From Talpa occidentalis (taxonomy: Eukaryota > Chordata > Mammalia > Eulipotyphla > Talpidae), in NCBI RefSeq assembly GCF_014898055.3, contig NW_023601104.1, forward strand, positions 74,383,106 through 74,447,105: a stretch of DNA of 64,000 nt. Direction: 5' to 3'. Position numbers and translations under genes: made by a program. The stretch's first letter is position 1; each line of letters begins with the position of its first letter. This document shows positions 21,475-32,957 of the stretch, one piece after another. The notes under the pieces were generated by a model that was not told the origin of the DNA, did not search any database, and worked only from the letters and a program-made list of their open reading frames with translations.

Positions 21475-21588
21475 TGAACATTTGGTATCTTCATTCAGTT
21501 CAACCGAACAGATGTTTTTAAATACCTACTATATATGAGACGATGATGACTAAGATAAAATTTCTGCACTCAAACTATAAACCTGAGG
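21475..21588 (-). repeat. L2-type fossil
   Basis: 'cattcagttcaaccgaacagatgtttttaaatacctactatatatgagacg' then 'aaaatttctgcactcaaac' follow the antisense L2 3'-end pattern. Confidence 0.5.
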
Positions 21589-21589
21589 A

Positions 21590-21775
21590 ATATAGCAAGG
21601 GAGGAGGAGAAAGAGGGGTCAAAACAGGGGAGGGAAGAGCACAAAGGACTATGGTGTGATGGCTCATGGGTGATGTGGTGGGAGATTTATGGGGACTACA
21701 CCTAAGGGGAGAAATCAAATATTGTACAAAAGTGAACAACAATGTAAGAAAATAAAAAAGTTCAATCAAAAAATT
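21590..21775 (+). mobile_element. Older L1 3' UTR fragment
   Basis: 'caaaggactatggtgtgatggctcatgggtgatgtggtggg', 'acaaaagtgaacaacaatgtaagaaaataaaaaa' matches the 3' end seen at 49515-49631 and in antisense at 28621-28910: an L1 3' UTR type preceding the G-rich young one. Confidence 0.7.
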
Positions 21776-21890
21776 CTCTCAAATGGTGCATAATCTAGAG
21801 AGACGTATCACTTCAGAACATTTAGTTATTTGAGTAAATTATGCTTTTAGCATTCAATACAATTAAGAAAAGAAAGGAAAAGATTCAATA

Positions 21891-22440
21891 CAGTAAGTCC
21901 TTCCTTAATGTCAACTATAGGTTTTGGAAATTGTAATTTTAATCAAAATGACATATACCAAAACTTAGACGAATTGATATAAACAAGAGTTACATTCTCA
22001 CATAGTATTTCTGCTCACAATGAGATCAACCAAATTTCTAAATGAATATTGCAAATCACTTCTAATATTGAGCAATCATTTGTATTAATTTATTATCCTA
22101 CTTGTTTATTCCAGTTCAGGGTTATGGGTGGCTAGAGCTTATATTGGCAGCCCAGGGTGCAAGGCTGGAGCCAACCCTGGAGAGGAGCCATTCCATACAG
22201 GATGCACTTGGGTGCCCACACATACTCATCCAGACTGGGACAGTTCTGACATGCAGGTTAACTTAATGTGCACATATTTGGGTTGTGGGAGGAAACCAAG
22301 AACCCACAAAACCCACCCAGACATGGGGAGAACTGCAGACTCCACACAGATAAAGGGCCTGACCTGGAATTCAGTTTTTTCCCCCTCATCAACTTATAAT
22401 GAAGCAATGTTGAGTGAAGTGATCATGCAAGGATTTGCTG
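21891..22440. mobile_element. Ancient DNA transposon with TA duplication
   Basis: Ends are imperfect inverted repeats: left CAGTAAGTCCTTCCTTAATG, right (reverse complement) CAGCAAATCCTTGCATGATC, flanked by TA on both sides (21889-21890, 22441-22442), as in the Tc1/mariner superfamily. The middle (about 22105-22330) has the 'tgggaggaaacc...aacccac...cagacatgggga...actccacacag' motif common to an old vertebrate repeat. No transposase frame remains; the 106-codon frame at 22128-22448 is chance. I do not name the family. Confidence 0.55.
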
Positions 22441-22717
22441 TATACTAAACAACATATGCAAATCAAGTCACGCACAATATTTGATATTTCTATTGTGATT
22501 CTAAAGCTATGCTTGTCTAGTATGTAAACCAGTCACCATATGTGACTATTAAAATGAATGAAAAAGTACAAATCCAGTCTCACTAGGTACATTTCAATGC
22601 TTAATAGCCATACGTAACTAATGAGTATTGTACTGGATGGCACAAATATTGTACATTTCCAACATTGTAGAAAGCTCTGTTGAAAAGTGCTGCTCTGGAA
22701 GCATAGAACCTATTTTA

Positions 22718-23617
22718 TTTTTTTAATTTTATTTTTATATTCCCTATACAATTACAACCCCCTTATTTTGACCCCAATTCCTCCTTTCCCCACCCTCCCT
22801 CCATAGTTGTTTGTTGCTTTTGATTTTTTCTTTTTTATAGTTATTCTTTTTCCTGGTCCCTTATTTAGGTTTTCTAGATTCCTGTTATGAGTGAGACCAT
22901 CCGGTATTTTTCTTTTTCTTTCTGGCTAATTTCACTGAGCATGATCACTTCCAGCTCCATCCATGTTGCTGCAAATTGCGTGTGTTTATCTTTTTTGATT
23001 GCTGACTAATATTCCATTGTGTATATGTACCACATCTTCTTGATCCAATCATCTATTTTTGGGCATTTGGGTTGTTTCCAAAGCTTAGCTATTGCAAATA
23101 GTGCTGCTATAAACATAGGGGTGCAGGTGCTCTTTGGAATTAATGTTTCTGTGCCCTTTGGGTTAATACCTAGGAGTGGAATTGCTGGATCATATGGAAG
23201 CTCTATCTTTAGTAGGTTGAGGAATCTCCACAAAGCTTTCCACAGTGGTTGGACCAGTTTGCACTCCCACCAGCAGTGCAGGAGAGTTCCTTTTTCTCCA
23301 CATCCTCGCCAACATTTGTTGTTGCTAATTTTTTTAATATGTGCCATTCTCACTGGTGTGAGATGGTATCTCATTGTAGTTTTGATTTGCATTTCCCTGA
23401 TTGCAAGTGAACATTTTTTCATATGCCTGTTGGCCATTTATATTTCTTCTTTGGAGAAGTTTCTTTTCAGTTCTTCTGCCCATTTTTTGACTGGATTATT
23501 TTCTTTGTTTTTGTTGAGTGTCATCAGCCTTTTGCAGATTTTTGTGATCAGTCCTTTATCATTAGTGTTGTATGCAAAAATTTTCTCCCAGTCTGGTGGG
23601 GTTTCTCTTTGTTTTAA
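22718..23617 (-). mobile_element. 5'-truncated L1 (0.9 kb)
   Basis: Target duplication agaacctatttta at 22705-22717 and 23618-23630. Contains L1 3' UTR (22718 to about 22880) and about 240 codons of ORF2 on the minus strand. Confidence 0.93.
22887..23617 (-). pseudogene. L1 ORF2 C-terminal remnant with premature stop
   Basis: The frame from 23437 to 23006 encodes the C-terminal part of the ORF2 replicase, including the Cys-rich segment CWRGCGEKG...HCWWECKL. It stops early: after IYTMEY a TAG (minus strand, 23003-23005) replaces the second Tyr codon seen in the other copies. A short deletion upstream of 23437 (the 'gatgttgaac' segment is shortened) also breaks the frame towards the N-terminal side. 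It is a dead fragment and lacks all catalytic domains. Confidence 0.88.
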
Positions 23618-23635
23618 AGAACCTATTTTAATCAG

Positions 23636-24010
23636 GTGATTGGCTTAGTCATTCATCTCTTCAACAAGCATTCATTAAATGCCTCCCATGTGCTAGAGCC
23701 AGTGATAGAGGAAAGTTCTGGTTCCTGCTCACATGGTCTTTCAATCTCCAGGAGGATAGAGATAAGTTAACAGATGAATAAACTAGAATGTCCTAAGTGG
23801 CACTATAGGGAGAGGTCTAGGAAGCTGTGCGTGTATACCAGGGAAAGTACAGAAGCAAACTCAAGGCATACCTCTGGGGAAAGTGAGAGGTACTGGCTTG
23901 GTTAAGTTGAAATGATGCTGAAATACCTAGATTTGAAAGATGTCTGAGAGACCAGAAGATGTTCACTGTGACTATAGCTCAGATAATCTCTAAGGCCTCT
24001 TAATTCAGCC
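23636..24010 (-). repeat. L2-type fossil
   Basis: 'attcatctcttcaacaagcattcattaaatgcctcccatgtgctagagccagtg' and 'ggttcctgctcacatggtctttcaatctcc' are antisense L2 3' words. The following 'gaggtctaggaagctgtgcg' region fits the less conserved part. Confidence 0.6.
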
Positions 24011-24054
24011 TTTCCTTTTATGATGTATTTCAACTATTTAAAAATAGCCTTCTG

Positions 24055-24332
24055 GGGCCTCCCCCCTGGTGCAGCGGTTGAGCGCTGAGTTGCGAAGCTG
24101 CCGGCAGCCTCTGCGGCGCCAGTTCTATCCTGGCTGCTCCCCAGCCACCGGAGGAGGGTCCCGCATGGCGTGCAGACCTCTCCTGCCGCCCGCTGCTCCC
24201 CTCAGCAGTGTACTTCGGTCCTTCTGCCTGCTCTGCTCCCTGCTCTGAGTCTGGTGAATTCTCTCACCCTCCAGCGCTTCTGACTGTACCCAGTGCTTGT
24301 ATGTATGTATGTATGTATGTATAAATAATAAA
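24055..24332 (+). mobile_element. tRNA-derived SINE, young subfamily
   Basis: Plus-strand full-length SINE. The tail begins with a (GTAT)n microsatellite (about 24297-24322) instead of (AAAT)n. No convincing target duplication seen. It forms a head-to-head inverted pair with the next SINE. Confidence 0.9.
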
Positions 24333-24382
24333 TTCATGTTCTCAAATGGTTAACGATGTCATCATGTATATTATGTCAGAAT

Positions 24383-24659
24383 TTTTTTTTAAAGATTTTT
24401 TTATTTATTTATACAAGCACTGGGTATAGTCAGAAGCGCGGGAGGGTGAGAGAATTCACCAGAGCCAGAGCGGGGAGCAGAGCAGGCAGAAGGATCAAAG
24501 TACACTGCTGAGGGGAGCAGTGAGCAGCAGGTGAGGTCTGTGCACCATGTGGGACCCTCCTCCGGTGGCCGGGGAGCAACCGGGGATCGAACCGGCACTG
24601 CAGAGGCTGCGGGCAGCTTCGCAACCCAGCGCTCAACCGCTGCGCCACCGGGGAGGCCC
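24383..24659 (-). mobile_element. tRNA-derived SINE, young subfamily
   Basis: Minus-strand full-length SINE with target duplication tgtcagaat (24374-24382 and 24660-24668). The B box and the ccggtggccggggag middle are intact. Lies 50 bp from the oppositely oriented SINE at 24055-24332. Confidence 0.93.
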
Positions 24660-24668
24660 TGTCAGAAT

Positions 24669-26475
24669 ATTTTTGATAAGAGATTTAAAAATTGAAATTC
24701 TATTCTGATTCACTTTACTAGAAATCACTATAGAATTTTCTATACTCTATTTTCTTGAGTCAACACTGTTTTAGTGTATGCAACCTGGATACACTTTTAT
24801 AGGATAATGAAGAGTCACAATAAGATTAAAACTTAAGGTTACATGAGGAGTCAGAGATAAAGTAGGATCAAGGCAAACATATAAATTGTATCTTTACACA
24901 AACCTCACCAGTTTCAGGGAGTATTCCATGTATTATACAAAATACATTGCACATAATAAATCTCTTACATTTTGTAGATATTTAGCTGTTGTTGATTTAT
25001 TTCTGCCCTACTGGCAGCCGTGAATTCTCTGTTCTACATTGTGAAAGTCTGTCTGTATGTCTGTATCAACATCATCTGCTCTAGCATGGAGGCTTCTGGA
25101 AGGCAGTGATCATGCCTGTTTATTTTGTATAATGTTTAGCATAGAACTCTACATGAAATTTTGTGTTTGATAATGGTGATTTGCTTTATTCATTTCATGC
25201 CTTTCCTATGTTCTGATTGTCCAAATTTTCTGATAACTATCCAGTAGAACTCAGAGGAGGAATTAACTTTTGAATGCCTCGTCAGGTAGCAGAATGCCCA
25301 GATAGCTATGTGGCATCTTTGCCACTTGGAAGAGGTACCCTCTTATAAAAAGATTAAAAGTACAGATAAGCCACCCACATTGGTTTTCATGAAGGAGAAG
25401 TTTGGTGTCTAATTTTACCACCAAGTGCTTGTCAAATAAACTTGCTATGAAATCAAGACTGAATACAGTAAACAGAAAATTCAGATAAAAGCTGCAGTGA
25501 AAAAAAGTATTCATCTTTGTTTTCATCCCTGTTCTTATTTGGGATAGGCTTCTGGAATAATGTTGGAGGCTTCAATGTAAATTTGATGAAATGGAGCTGG
25601 ACCCAAACGAATAAGGTCTCCATACTTTTTTGAAGGTGCTCTAACTCTTGTTTTAGTAAAGCAAATTTTATTAGTGTGTTCTTCAGAGTGCCATCATTTT
25701 TTAAAAATTTGCATGTGGACACAATTATTAACTTTAGTTTTCTTGGTTAGAATGTTGTAGACACTCAAAAGGAACATGTAGACTAATAAAGTAACTTTTT
25801 TATTGTCTCCTTGAAAACCTTTGTTTCTCCCTTACCTTGCTTTTTCTGCCCTTTCTTTAAATTTATCATGAACTTTTACATTTCAAGGAACCTTCTGAGG
25901 TTATTTGCTACATCTTTTATTGTAGTCAGTTTTTCACATTACTTTTTTTTATTAGCTTATTACAAGTGATCTTTCTATATAATTTGATTTCTAGATTTTT
26001 CATTTTTGTGTCTGATTCTATAACCTATTGAGGTTTACATGTGTAAAATAGGAATTAATTGTCAGTATTATCAGTCCTGAAATCTAGAATATGATTTTTT
26101 TGACCTCAGAATGGTGGTGTTTAATTCTAGTACGTTCCTTTTGTTAGTTCTATTTTTTTAAAATTTGTGTTAGCATTGAAAAATAAAGATAAATATGCTG
26201 ATGTGGCTTTAGGTGTTATTAGATGATTAGGTTATGAACAGTCAAAAATCATCATGCTGTGTCTTGCTTTTATTATATATTTATTTTGGCAATATGTATT
26301 TTTCTTTATCAATTCTGTATTTGTCTATTCTTGCCAAGAATAAGAATATCTTTGTAAAATCCCCTTATAAACATTATAGAAATATACTAACTTAAAGTTA
26401 ATATTTTATATTAAGAATATAAATATGCTACTTGTCAGATTAAAATACTGTTCATTTATTGAGTGATGATGGATT
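24669..26475. other. Mostly unique stretch with one L2 tail
   Basis: The L2 3' pattern ('ctagcatggaggcttctggaaggcagtgatcatgcctgtttattttgtata') is at about 25020-25170 on the plus strand. Otherwise no repeat or exon recognised. Minus frames at 25263-25722 overlap and lack domains. Confidence 0.5.
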
Positions 26476-26491
26476 GAGTTCAGAGAAGTTA

Positions 26492-26831
26492 TTTTTTTTT
26501 TTATTTTATTTATTTTTTTTTTAAAGATTTATTTTATTTATTTATTTGGTTTTTTTTGTTTGTTTGTTTGTTTGTTTTATTTATACAAGCACTGGGTACA
26601 GTCAGAAGCGCGGGAGGGTGAGAGAATTCACCAGAGCCAGAGCGGGGAGCAGAGCAGGCAGAAGGACCGAAGGACACTGCTGAGGGGAGCAGCGGGCAGC
26701 AGGAGAGGTCTGCGCGCCATGTGGGACCCTCCTCCGGTGGCTGGGGAGCAGCCGGGGATCGAACCGGCGCCGCAGAGGCTGCGGGCAGCTTCGCAACCCA
26801 GCGCTCAACCGCTGCGCCACCGGTGAGGCCC
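26492..26831 (-). mobile_element. tRNA-derived SINE, youngest-looking copy
   Basis: Target duplication gagttcagagaagtta (26476-26491 and 26832-26847), 16 of 16 bases. CpG sites are almost all kept (agcgcggg, ccggggatcgaaccggcgccg). The tail (26492-26585 on the opposite strand) is unusually long, with T, TTTA and TTTG repeat blocks. Confidence 0.95.
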
Positions 26832-26969
26832 GAGTTCAGAGAAGTTAAATGACTTAGTGGAAGTCACACAATTCACTTAATCTTCCTGTGATATATTTCA
26901 TCTTTTCCTAAAAAGAAAAAAAAATCAAAACTTTTATGATTGTTTTCTATGAATTACATTGATTTTCTT

Positions 26970-27262
26970 TTTTTTATTACCATTTTATTTTTTATTTTTT
27001 TAAAGATTTATTTTTATTTATACAAGAGCTGGGGTACAGGCCAGAGTCACAGGAGGGTGAGAGGATTCACCAGGGACAGAACAGGAAGCAGAACAGGCAG
27101 ACGGACCAAAAGCACTGCTGAGGGGAACAGCAGGCGAGACAGGAGAGGTCTGCCTCGCTATGTGGGATTCTCCCTGGCTGGCTGGGAATCAAACCAGCGC
27201 TGCAGAGGCTGCGGACAGCTTCACAGTGCTGCGTTCAACCCGCTGCACCAGCGGGGAGGCCC
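26970..27262 (-). mobile_element. tRNA-derived SINE, intermediate subfamily
   Basis: Target duplication acattgattttctt (26956-26969 and 27266-27279). Has 'ggccagagtcacagg', 'gggcg'-like 'caggcgagacaggagagg', and 'ccaaaccagcgctgcagag' features of the intermediate subfamily. The tail has an extra 'ttattaccattttatt' block. Confidence 0.9.
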
Positions 27263-27427
27263 ATCACATTGATTTTCTTAACCATCAATGAAAGGTCTTG
27301 TTTTTTCACTCAACATTCCAGAAAAACCTATATTTTTTAATCTTTCACTTTGAAAAAATAGGTTTTTTTTTTCTAGGATCACATCCCAAGATTTTCAGCA
27401 ATTTGGTAGCCTCAGGGTGAGTGTAGG

Positions 27428-28258
27428 TGCATCAGTATACCCACAACAGAATGTAAATTAGTGTGGCCATTATGGAAAACAGTACAGACATTCCTCAAAA
27501 AAAAAAAATAGACCAAATATATGACTCACTAATTCCAATTCTGGGGACTTGCCTGAAAAATATGGAAATACTGGGTCCTCTCTGGTGGCCTAGGGGTTGT
27601 CTCAGCCTATCACTGCTACAGCCTGAGTTTGATCCTCAGCCAGGGAGCTAACCCACATATAACACAGCAGACCTCTCCTGTCTCACTCACTGCACCCCTC
27701 AGCAGTGTATTTTAGTATATCTGCCTATTATGCTCCCCACTCTGCATCTGGTGACTCCTTTTATCCCCGCACACCTCTGTCCTACACTACACACAAATTA
27801 AAAAAAAAAGAATATGTAAATACTGACTTGAAAAGCCATATCTGCAGCCTCATGTTCATTGTAGCCCTATTCTCAGTAGTCATGATAAGGAAAGAGCACA
27901 AGGATGGAGGAATGGATGAAAAAGATTTGGAATACATACACAATAAAAAAGATGAAATCTTGCCATTTATGACTACGTGGGTGGACTTTGAGGGGGCTAT
28001 GCTTGGTGAAATAAATCAGAAGGAGAAAGAAATACTAGATGATTCCATTCATTTATGGGATATAAAGAAAACATAAACCTTTACTCTGACAATAGAATGG
28101 TGGTTCCTAGAGGGGAAGAAAGAGGGAGGGAATAGGTAGAAGGGTCCAATTGGTTAGTAGTAGATAGGGAATGGACATTTGGTAGCAGGCGTGGCAAGAA
28201 AATGTAATCTTGGAATCTACAAAGCATTGTAAATTAATGTTACCTCAATTGAAAAAAA
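27428..28258 (+). mobile_element. Older L1 3' fragment split by a SINE
   Basis: ORF2 3' end in plus orientation (27428-27573 and 27826-28075), then an old-type 3' UTR ('acaatagaatggtggttcctagaggggaagaaagagg', 'ttgtaaattaatgttacctcaattgaaaaa'). The SINE at 27574-27810 with its own target duplication splits it, proving that the L1 is older than that SINE. A frame at 27705-28076 joins SINE and L1 sequence and is not a gene. Confidence 0.85.
27574..27810 (+). mobile_element. tRNA-derived SINE, old subfamily, nested in L1
   Basis: Target duplication aatatggaaatactg (27559-27573) and aatatgtaaatactg (27811-27825), one mismatch. Degenerate A and B boxes. Older markers as in the copy at 422-705. Confidence 0.9.
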
Positions 28259-28620
28259 TGCCTGCAGTAGATAAATTTAAGAGAAATATATTTTCAAGAA
28301 CGCTGGATAGAATGTAGACATATTAACCGACAATTTGCCAGGCTCTAAGAGGAGTTTCCTGCTCTGAGTAAACTTTTATTGGAGAGGTTATTTGAGATCA
28401 GTAATTATTAACCTATGAAACAGAAGAACATAATCAGGAAGAAAGTAGGGGAGATTTTCATTTATACCTACTGTATATCTTTGAGATGTAGATTATATGC
28501 TAGTGATCAATGGCAACCTTCCCTACTTTTCAAAGGCTACAACTACATAATGCTTGAGAAAGAATATTATTTTTAAAAGATTCCACATTCTGGATCATTG
28601 ATGCAAAGCTGTTCAGTTCT

Positions 28621-28910
28621 TTTTTTAACCTCTAATTAAATTTATTTTCTTACATCATTGCTCACTTTCATACAGTATTTGATTGCTCCCCTCAGGTGTG
28701 GTCCCTATAGTTTTCCCACCACCATAGAACACCCCCACAGTCCTGTGCTCTTCCCACCCCTGTTTTACCCACCTCCACCCCCTCCCTTGTTGTATGCCTC
28801 AGATCTGTGGTCAGCTTGCAAGTTTTGTCTTTGTTCGGTTTCTCTATACTCCACATGTAAGTGAAATCATCCCATATTTATCTATTACCTTCTGAATTAC
28901 TTTGTTTAGT
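28621..28910 (-). mobile_element. Older L1 3' UTR insertion
   Basis: Antisense L1 3' end of the older type ('ttacatcattgctcactttcatacagtatttgattgctcccctcag', 'gagaacacc'-like block, 'gtaagtgaaatcatcccatat'). Imperfect target duplication agctgttcagttct (28607-28620) and agttgtttagttct (28912-28925). Confidence 0.75.
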
Positions 28911-29339
28911 AAAGTTGTTTAGTTCTTGATTGGATATTTCAGTTCTCTTAAAACTTGCAGACATCTTGACAGAAGCAAACATCTTGGAAACAGCATAATA
29001 TAGTTGAAGAATGCAAGTCTACCAATTAACTTGCTTAAAGAAGTTATTTCACCTCTCCTGTTCTCAATATTATTTTCTAGAAATACACTAATTCCTAGAA
29101 TTACATTTATAACATTTACATATGTGTATGTATCATTGTTGGTGTACAAGCAATAATTATGTTCATTGTGAAAAATTTAGGAAGTTAACATAGATGAAAA
29201 GAAAAAAAAAATCACTGATTACAGTGAAAAGCAATTAACCATTTTGGTTTATAGCACATGTCTACATATACACACAGATTCACAAACAATTTACATATTC
29301 CAATAATAACTTTTAAAAAATGCATTCATATTGTTGAAA

Positions 29340-30240
29340 AATGACACTGTAGAGCTAACAAAACAAATTGAGGAGAAAACATCACTGAAGAGCTAATAAG
29401 TTATATGTAACCAGTAAAAAATAGAATAAAGGTAGGTGAAAGTAGAATAAAGATGGCTGAAAATTTAATAGTTTGCTGCAAAAGCTTGAAATAATCAGAG
29501 TAAACTGGAGGAAAATACTAACACCATTTGGTTAACAAGGTTAGAAATGACAGAGATAAGTCAAGAAAGGATTACTGGTGTCTGGGAGGAAGAGGACCCA
29601 TCAGACACTTCACTCAGGTGAAAAAGGGAAACTGCCCATGAAAAACAAACGTCAAAGACTGAAATTGGTAAAGAATCATCATCATCAGCTCATATCTTGA
29701 TTGTTACTGGAGGAAATACTTCAGTTACTCATGCAGGAACAAAAGTTATCTACAAGGGAGAAAATTTAACAGACATCAGACCAGAGGTGATGTCAACAAA
29801 GTTCTGATAAAAGGATGTATGATCCAAGAACAATGTACCTACCCACACTGCTGGTGAGGAAGGAAGGCCATGGGTATACAATTCTCCGATGTGAAAGAAT
29901 CCAGAGAATATACCATGTATCATCTGTGAGATCTTTCTGAAAAATCTGCTTGTTAAAATCTAGCTGATCAAAAAACTAATCAAAATACTAAGTGAAAAGT
30001 TAGAGTCAAATCCACTGATTATGAAAATTAAATACATTTATCTATAAATCTAAATATAGAAGCTGATAATAGAATGTAAATATTATGCATCATGGCAAAG
30101 CAAAACAAAAATTGGGAGGTAGTTGCAAAGGAAATGGTAGTAAAAGACTATTAACCTTTCATAGCAACAACTCAGTGCTGTGTGAAATCCAATATACTTT
30201 AACTCTTCAATAACTATGCCTTCTGGCTTTTAAAATTATT
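29340..30240 (+). repeat. Possible ancient LINE (HAL1/L1-like) remnant
   Basis: A-rich purine-biased plus strand with phrases such as 'tgtatgatccaagaacaatgtacctacccacactgctggtgagg' and 'attatgcatcatggcaaagc' that resemble old LINE internal sequence. No open frame remains. I am not sure of the family. Confidence 0.35.
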
Positions 30241-30569
30241 TTTTTAAACTGGTGACTTTTTAAAAAATAATGTTTTTGAGCAAAAAGGTTCAGAATTTCT
30301 TTAGTTTCATTTTTTCATGTTCTTTAGTTTCTTGTTTCTTTAGTTTTCATGTCTGTTAACTTCAAGTAAAATTAGAAAACATTTTTTAAAAGTAAATATG
30401 TTCTTATTCCAGAAATAAAAAAAAATATTTCTGCCCATCCATCTATCCTGTATTTGTGAATAGCTGTCTAGAATGATAATTTTTAATTACTTCTTAATAA
30501 TTCCTAATAGAATTCTTAAGCTGTGATTTTAGGAATCAGAATTTTAAAGTGAAAGGGATTGACCTTTAA

Positions 30570-30700
30570 GTACCATCCAGTCACTTTCCCTAACTTTTGG
30601 AAGGAAACCAAATTTAAGTTGCTTGGCTAACATTACACAGCCAGCTGAAATGAGTGAGACTTGAGCCCAGATCTCTTGCTGTCCCTTTCTTCCAGAACAC
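30570..30700 (-). repeat. MIR fossil
   Basis: 'tttggaaggaaaccaaatttaagttgcttggctaacattacacagccagctgaaatgagtgagacttgagcccagatctc' is the MIR antisense core (target 'ggaaactgaggc...cttgcccaaggtcacacagc...gaacccagg'). Confidence 0.75.
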
Positions 30701-30949
30701 GTAAAAATATATTTGTATTTTTAAGATGATGTGCAGGAAAGATACAATTTTATCTTAGCCTATTTCACATGTAGACCAACTTTTAAATGTCAGGAAATAT
30801 GCTTAATTTGTAGCGTATTTACTTTCTTCCTGGTGAGAAGACAGCAGCAGACAGCATTATCGAGTTTTTAAGTTCCAGGAGTTAGAAAGGAAAGTGAGTG
30901 GGCTTCTGGCAAGGAAGAAAGCATTTACTTGTCAAAGATTTTGAATTTA

Positions 30950-31270
30950 CTGTGGTTACTGAGATTAAAATAAAACTAAAACTTGACTTGGCAGAGGATT
31001 AAAAACAAAGCAGCTCCAAAGTGTGTGCACATCGTGAGGAAGATGCCATTTTCCCTTCAGGCGTCCGAGGGGGCAGGGAATATTGTTTCTTTGTGTTGCC
31101 GGACTGATTTATTTAGTTATGATTTCAACATGCCTACAAGGCAAACCCCAGAAAACATTGCACAACAACGTTAACCAGAACAAATGCTGCCTTTTCCCCC
31201 CATAGCCCCCCTTAAGCTTTTCAAATAAAATAGCAGTGTTTTTTGTTTCAAATTGTTTAAATGGCTCTGA
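30950..31270. other. Candidate conserved non-coding element
   Basis: Unique sequence of richer composition than its surroundings, with several CpGs ('catcgtgaggaag', 'ggcgtccgaggggg', 'gttgccggactg'), no repeat signature and no convincing frame. It has the look of an old constrained element, but only a multi-species alignment could show that. Confidence 0.3.
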
Positions 31271-31739
31271 TTATGTTTGACTATGGGGTGTGGCAGGCTT
31301 TAGAATCTGAAGTGGTAGTACAGGTTCCTGAACAAGAACAGGAATCAAAGGTGATGTGACTTGCTTATAGGAATGTGTAGAATGTAAGGCTATGAGTGGT
31401 ATGGTGGTCTGCTGCAGGCTGCTCTTAGTGACAGCCATTCTTGTGAAAAGCTCTATAATCACTGGAAATTTACTTCAGAAAATACTAAAGAAGAAATGTG
31501 ACAGAGAAGTAAAGCAAACCACCTTGTCTCATATTTTCTTTCCACATAGGCACTTCGGAGGGACATCTTAAATATTGTTAAATCTCAATTATCCTGCGAT
31601 AGCTTAGCATTGTCCTCATCATATACTTGAATTAAATGTACTTGGCATTGAACTAGGTACCACACAGAGAAAATTAGCAAACAAGAGCTGTCCTTTTTGG
31701 AGCTTTGTAAGAGTTGATATCCTAGCATGTAGTTCAGCA

Positions 31740-32375
31740 AACCCCAAATTCATTTTTCCTCATACTCTTTAAACACTCCTCCTCCCTCCCTGTCTTCTCT
31801 CTCTTAATGGCCTCCTGTCCTCTCAGCTGGAAACCTCACATTCATCTTGAGTCCTCATGTTCCATTAGTCTCCACAACCAATTCATCAACAAGTACTGTC
31901 TCTGCTATCTGCAAAATTGCTTTGGAATATTTTCGTTTCCTTTTCTCCACTCTCATTACTCTGTTCAGTCTCCTTTCATCTTTTTTAGAAGAGCTGCTGA
32001 TTGACTCTCAGGCTTTCCATTTTCCACTACTCCTCCTCCATGTTAGTTGCGAGTCTCTTTAAAAGTCTCGTCACATCATTTTCTAGCTTAAAAACCTTTG
32101 ATGGCTCCCAGTGATATTTAAGAGATAGAGTCTAAATTCCTTATCATGTAGGCGTTTCAAAGACTGGCCTCAGTTTATTTATTCTCGCCTCATTTTCTGC
32201 TACAGTTTCTCCTGCCCCCACTCTCTGTTGCCATACACACATACACACTTATTCTTGTACCACCTGCCTTCTCATAGTTCCCTAGGCTTGCTCTCTGTTT
32301 GTGCTTTTGTTCATATTCCTTGCTCCGTACACAAAGAATACTCTTCCCTGACGATAAACTGCTTGTGTGAAGGAA
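31740..32375 (+). repeat. Long L2 3' remnant
   Basis: Sense L2: 'cctcacattcatcttgagtcctcatgttcc', 'tcgtcacatcattttctagcttaaaaacctttgatggctcccagtg', 'gagatagagtctaaattccttatcatgtaggcgtttcaaagactggcctc', 'cttgctccgtacacaaagaatactcttccctg'. This is the ORF2 3' end and 3' UTR with many breaks. The minus-oriented L1 at 32395 was inserted at its end. A further antisense L2 tail may lie at 31600-31720. Confidence 0.75.
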
Positions 32376-32394
32376 CTGAGGAAACCAAGATTTT

Positions 32395-32957
32395 TTTTTT
32401 TACTACTATGTGAAACACGTCAACAATTTATTTCTGATATCTATAAGACCAGATGGAGTAAGGCATTTAGATAGCGTTGCATTATTTTTTTTTTACTTTG
32501 GTTTATTTATTTATTTTTATATATTTATTACATCATTCTTCATATTTGTACAATGTATGATTTCCCTGTGAAATTCCCACCACCAATTCACTCATGCACC
32601 ATGACCATAGTCCCTTACGCTCTTCCTACCCCATCCCAACCCTTTTCTCCCTCTTCCCCTGCAGAATGTCTCTGATCTATAGTTGCCTGTTGATTTTGAT
32701 TTTTACTTTATTAGGGTTACTTTTTTTTTCTTCCTAGTACTTTATTTGGTTCCTCTACATTCCTCATAAGTGAAACCATCCAATATTTTTCTTTTTCTTT
32801 CTAGCTTATTTTACTGAGCAAAATCCCTTCCAGCTCCATTCATGTTGCTGCGAAAGGCATGAATCTATCCTTTTTGATCGCTGAGTAGTATTCCACTGTG
32901 TATATGTACCGTATGTTCTTGATCCAGTCATCTAAATTTTTTTGCATTTGGGTTGGA
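32395..32957 (-). mobile_element. Older L1 3' end with 3' transduction
   Basis: Target duplication aaaccaagatttt at 32382-32394 and 32958-32970. On the minus strand: a short piece of ORF2, the 3' UTR, a first A tail (32485-32494), an 83-bp non-L1 segment (32402-32484), then a second A tail (about 32391-32401). The 5' end is truncated at about 32957. Confidence 0.85.
32402..32484 (-). other. 3'-transduced segment of the L1
   Basis: Non-L1 sequence between two A tails inside one target duplication. On the minus strand it has AATAAA (plus 32427-32432), with about 25 bases to the second A tail, the normal spacing for cleavage and polyadenylation. Confidence 0.8.

Noticed and set aside
22128..22448. 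106-codon frame in balanced-composition sequence
   Set aside because: Entirely inside the TA-flanked DNA transposon remnant; not similar to a transposase.
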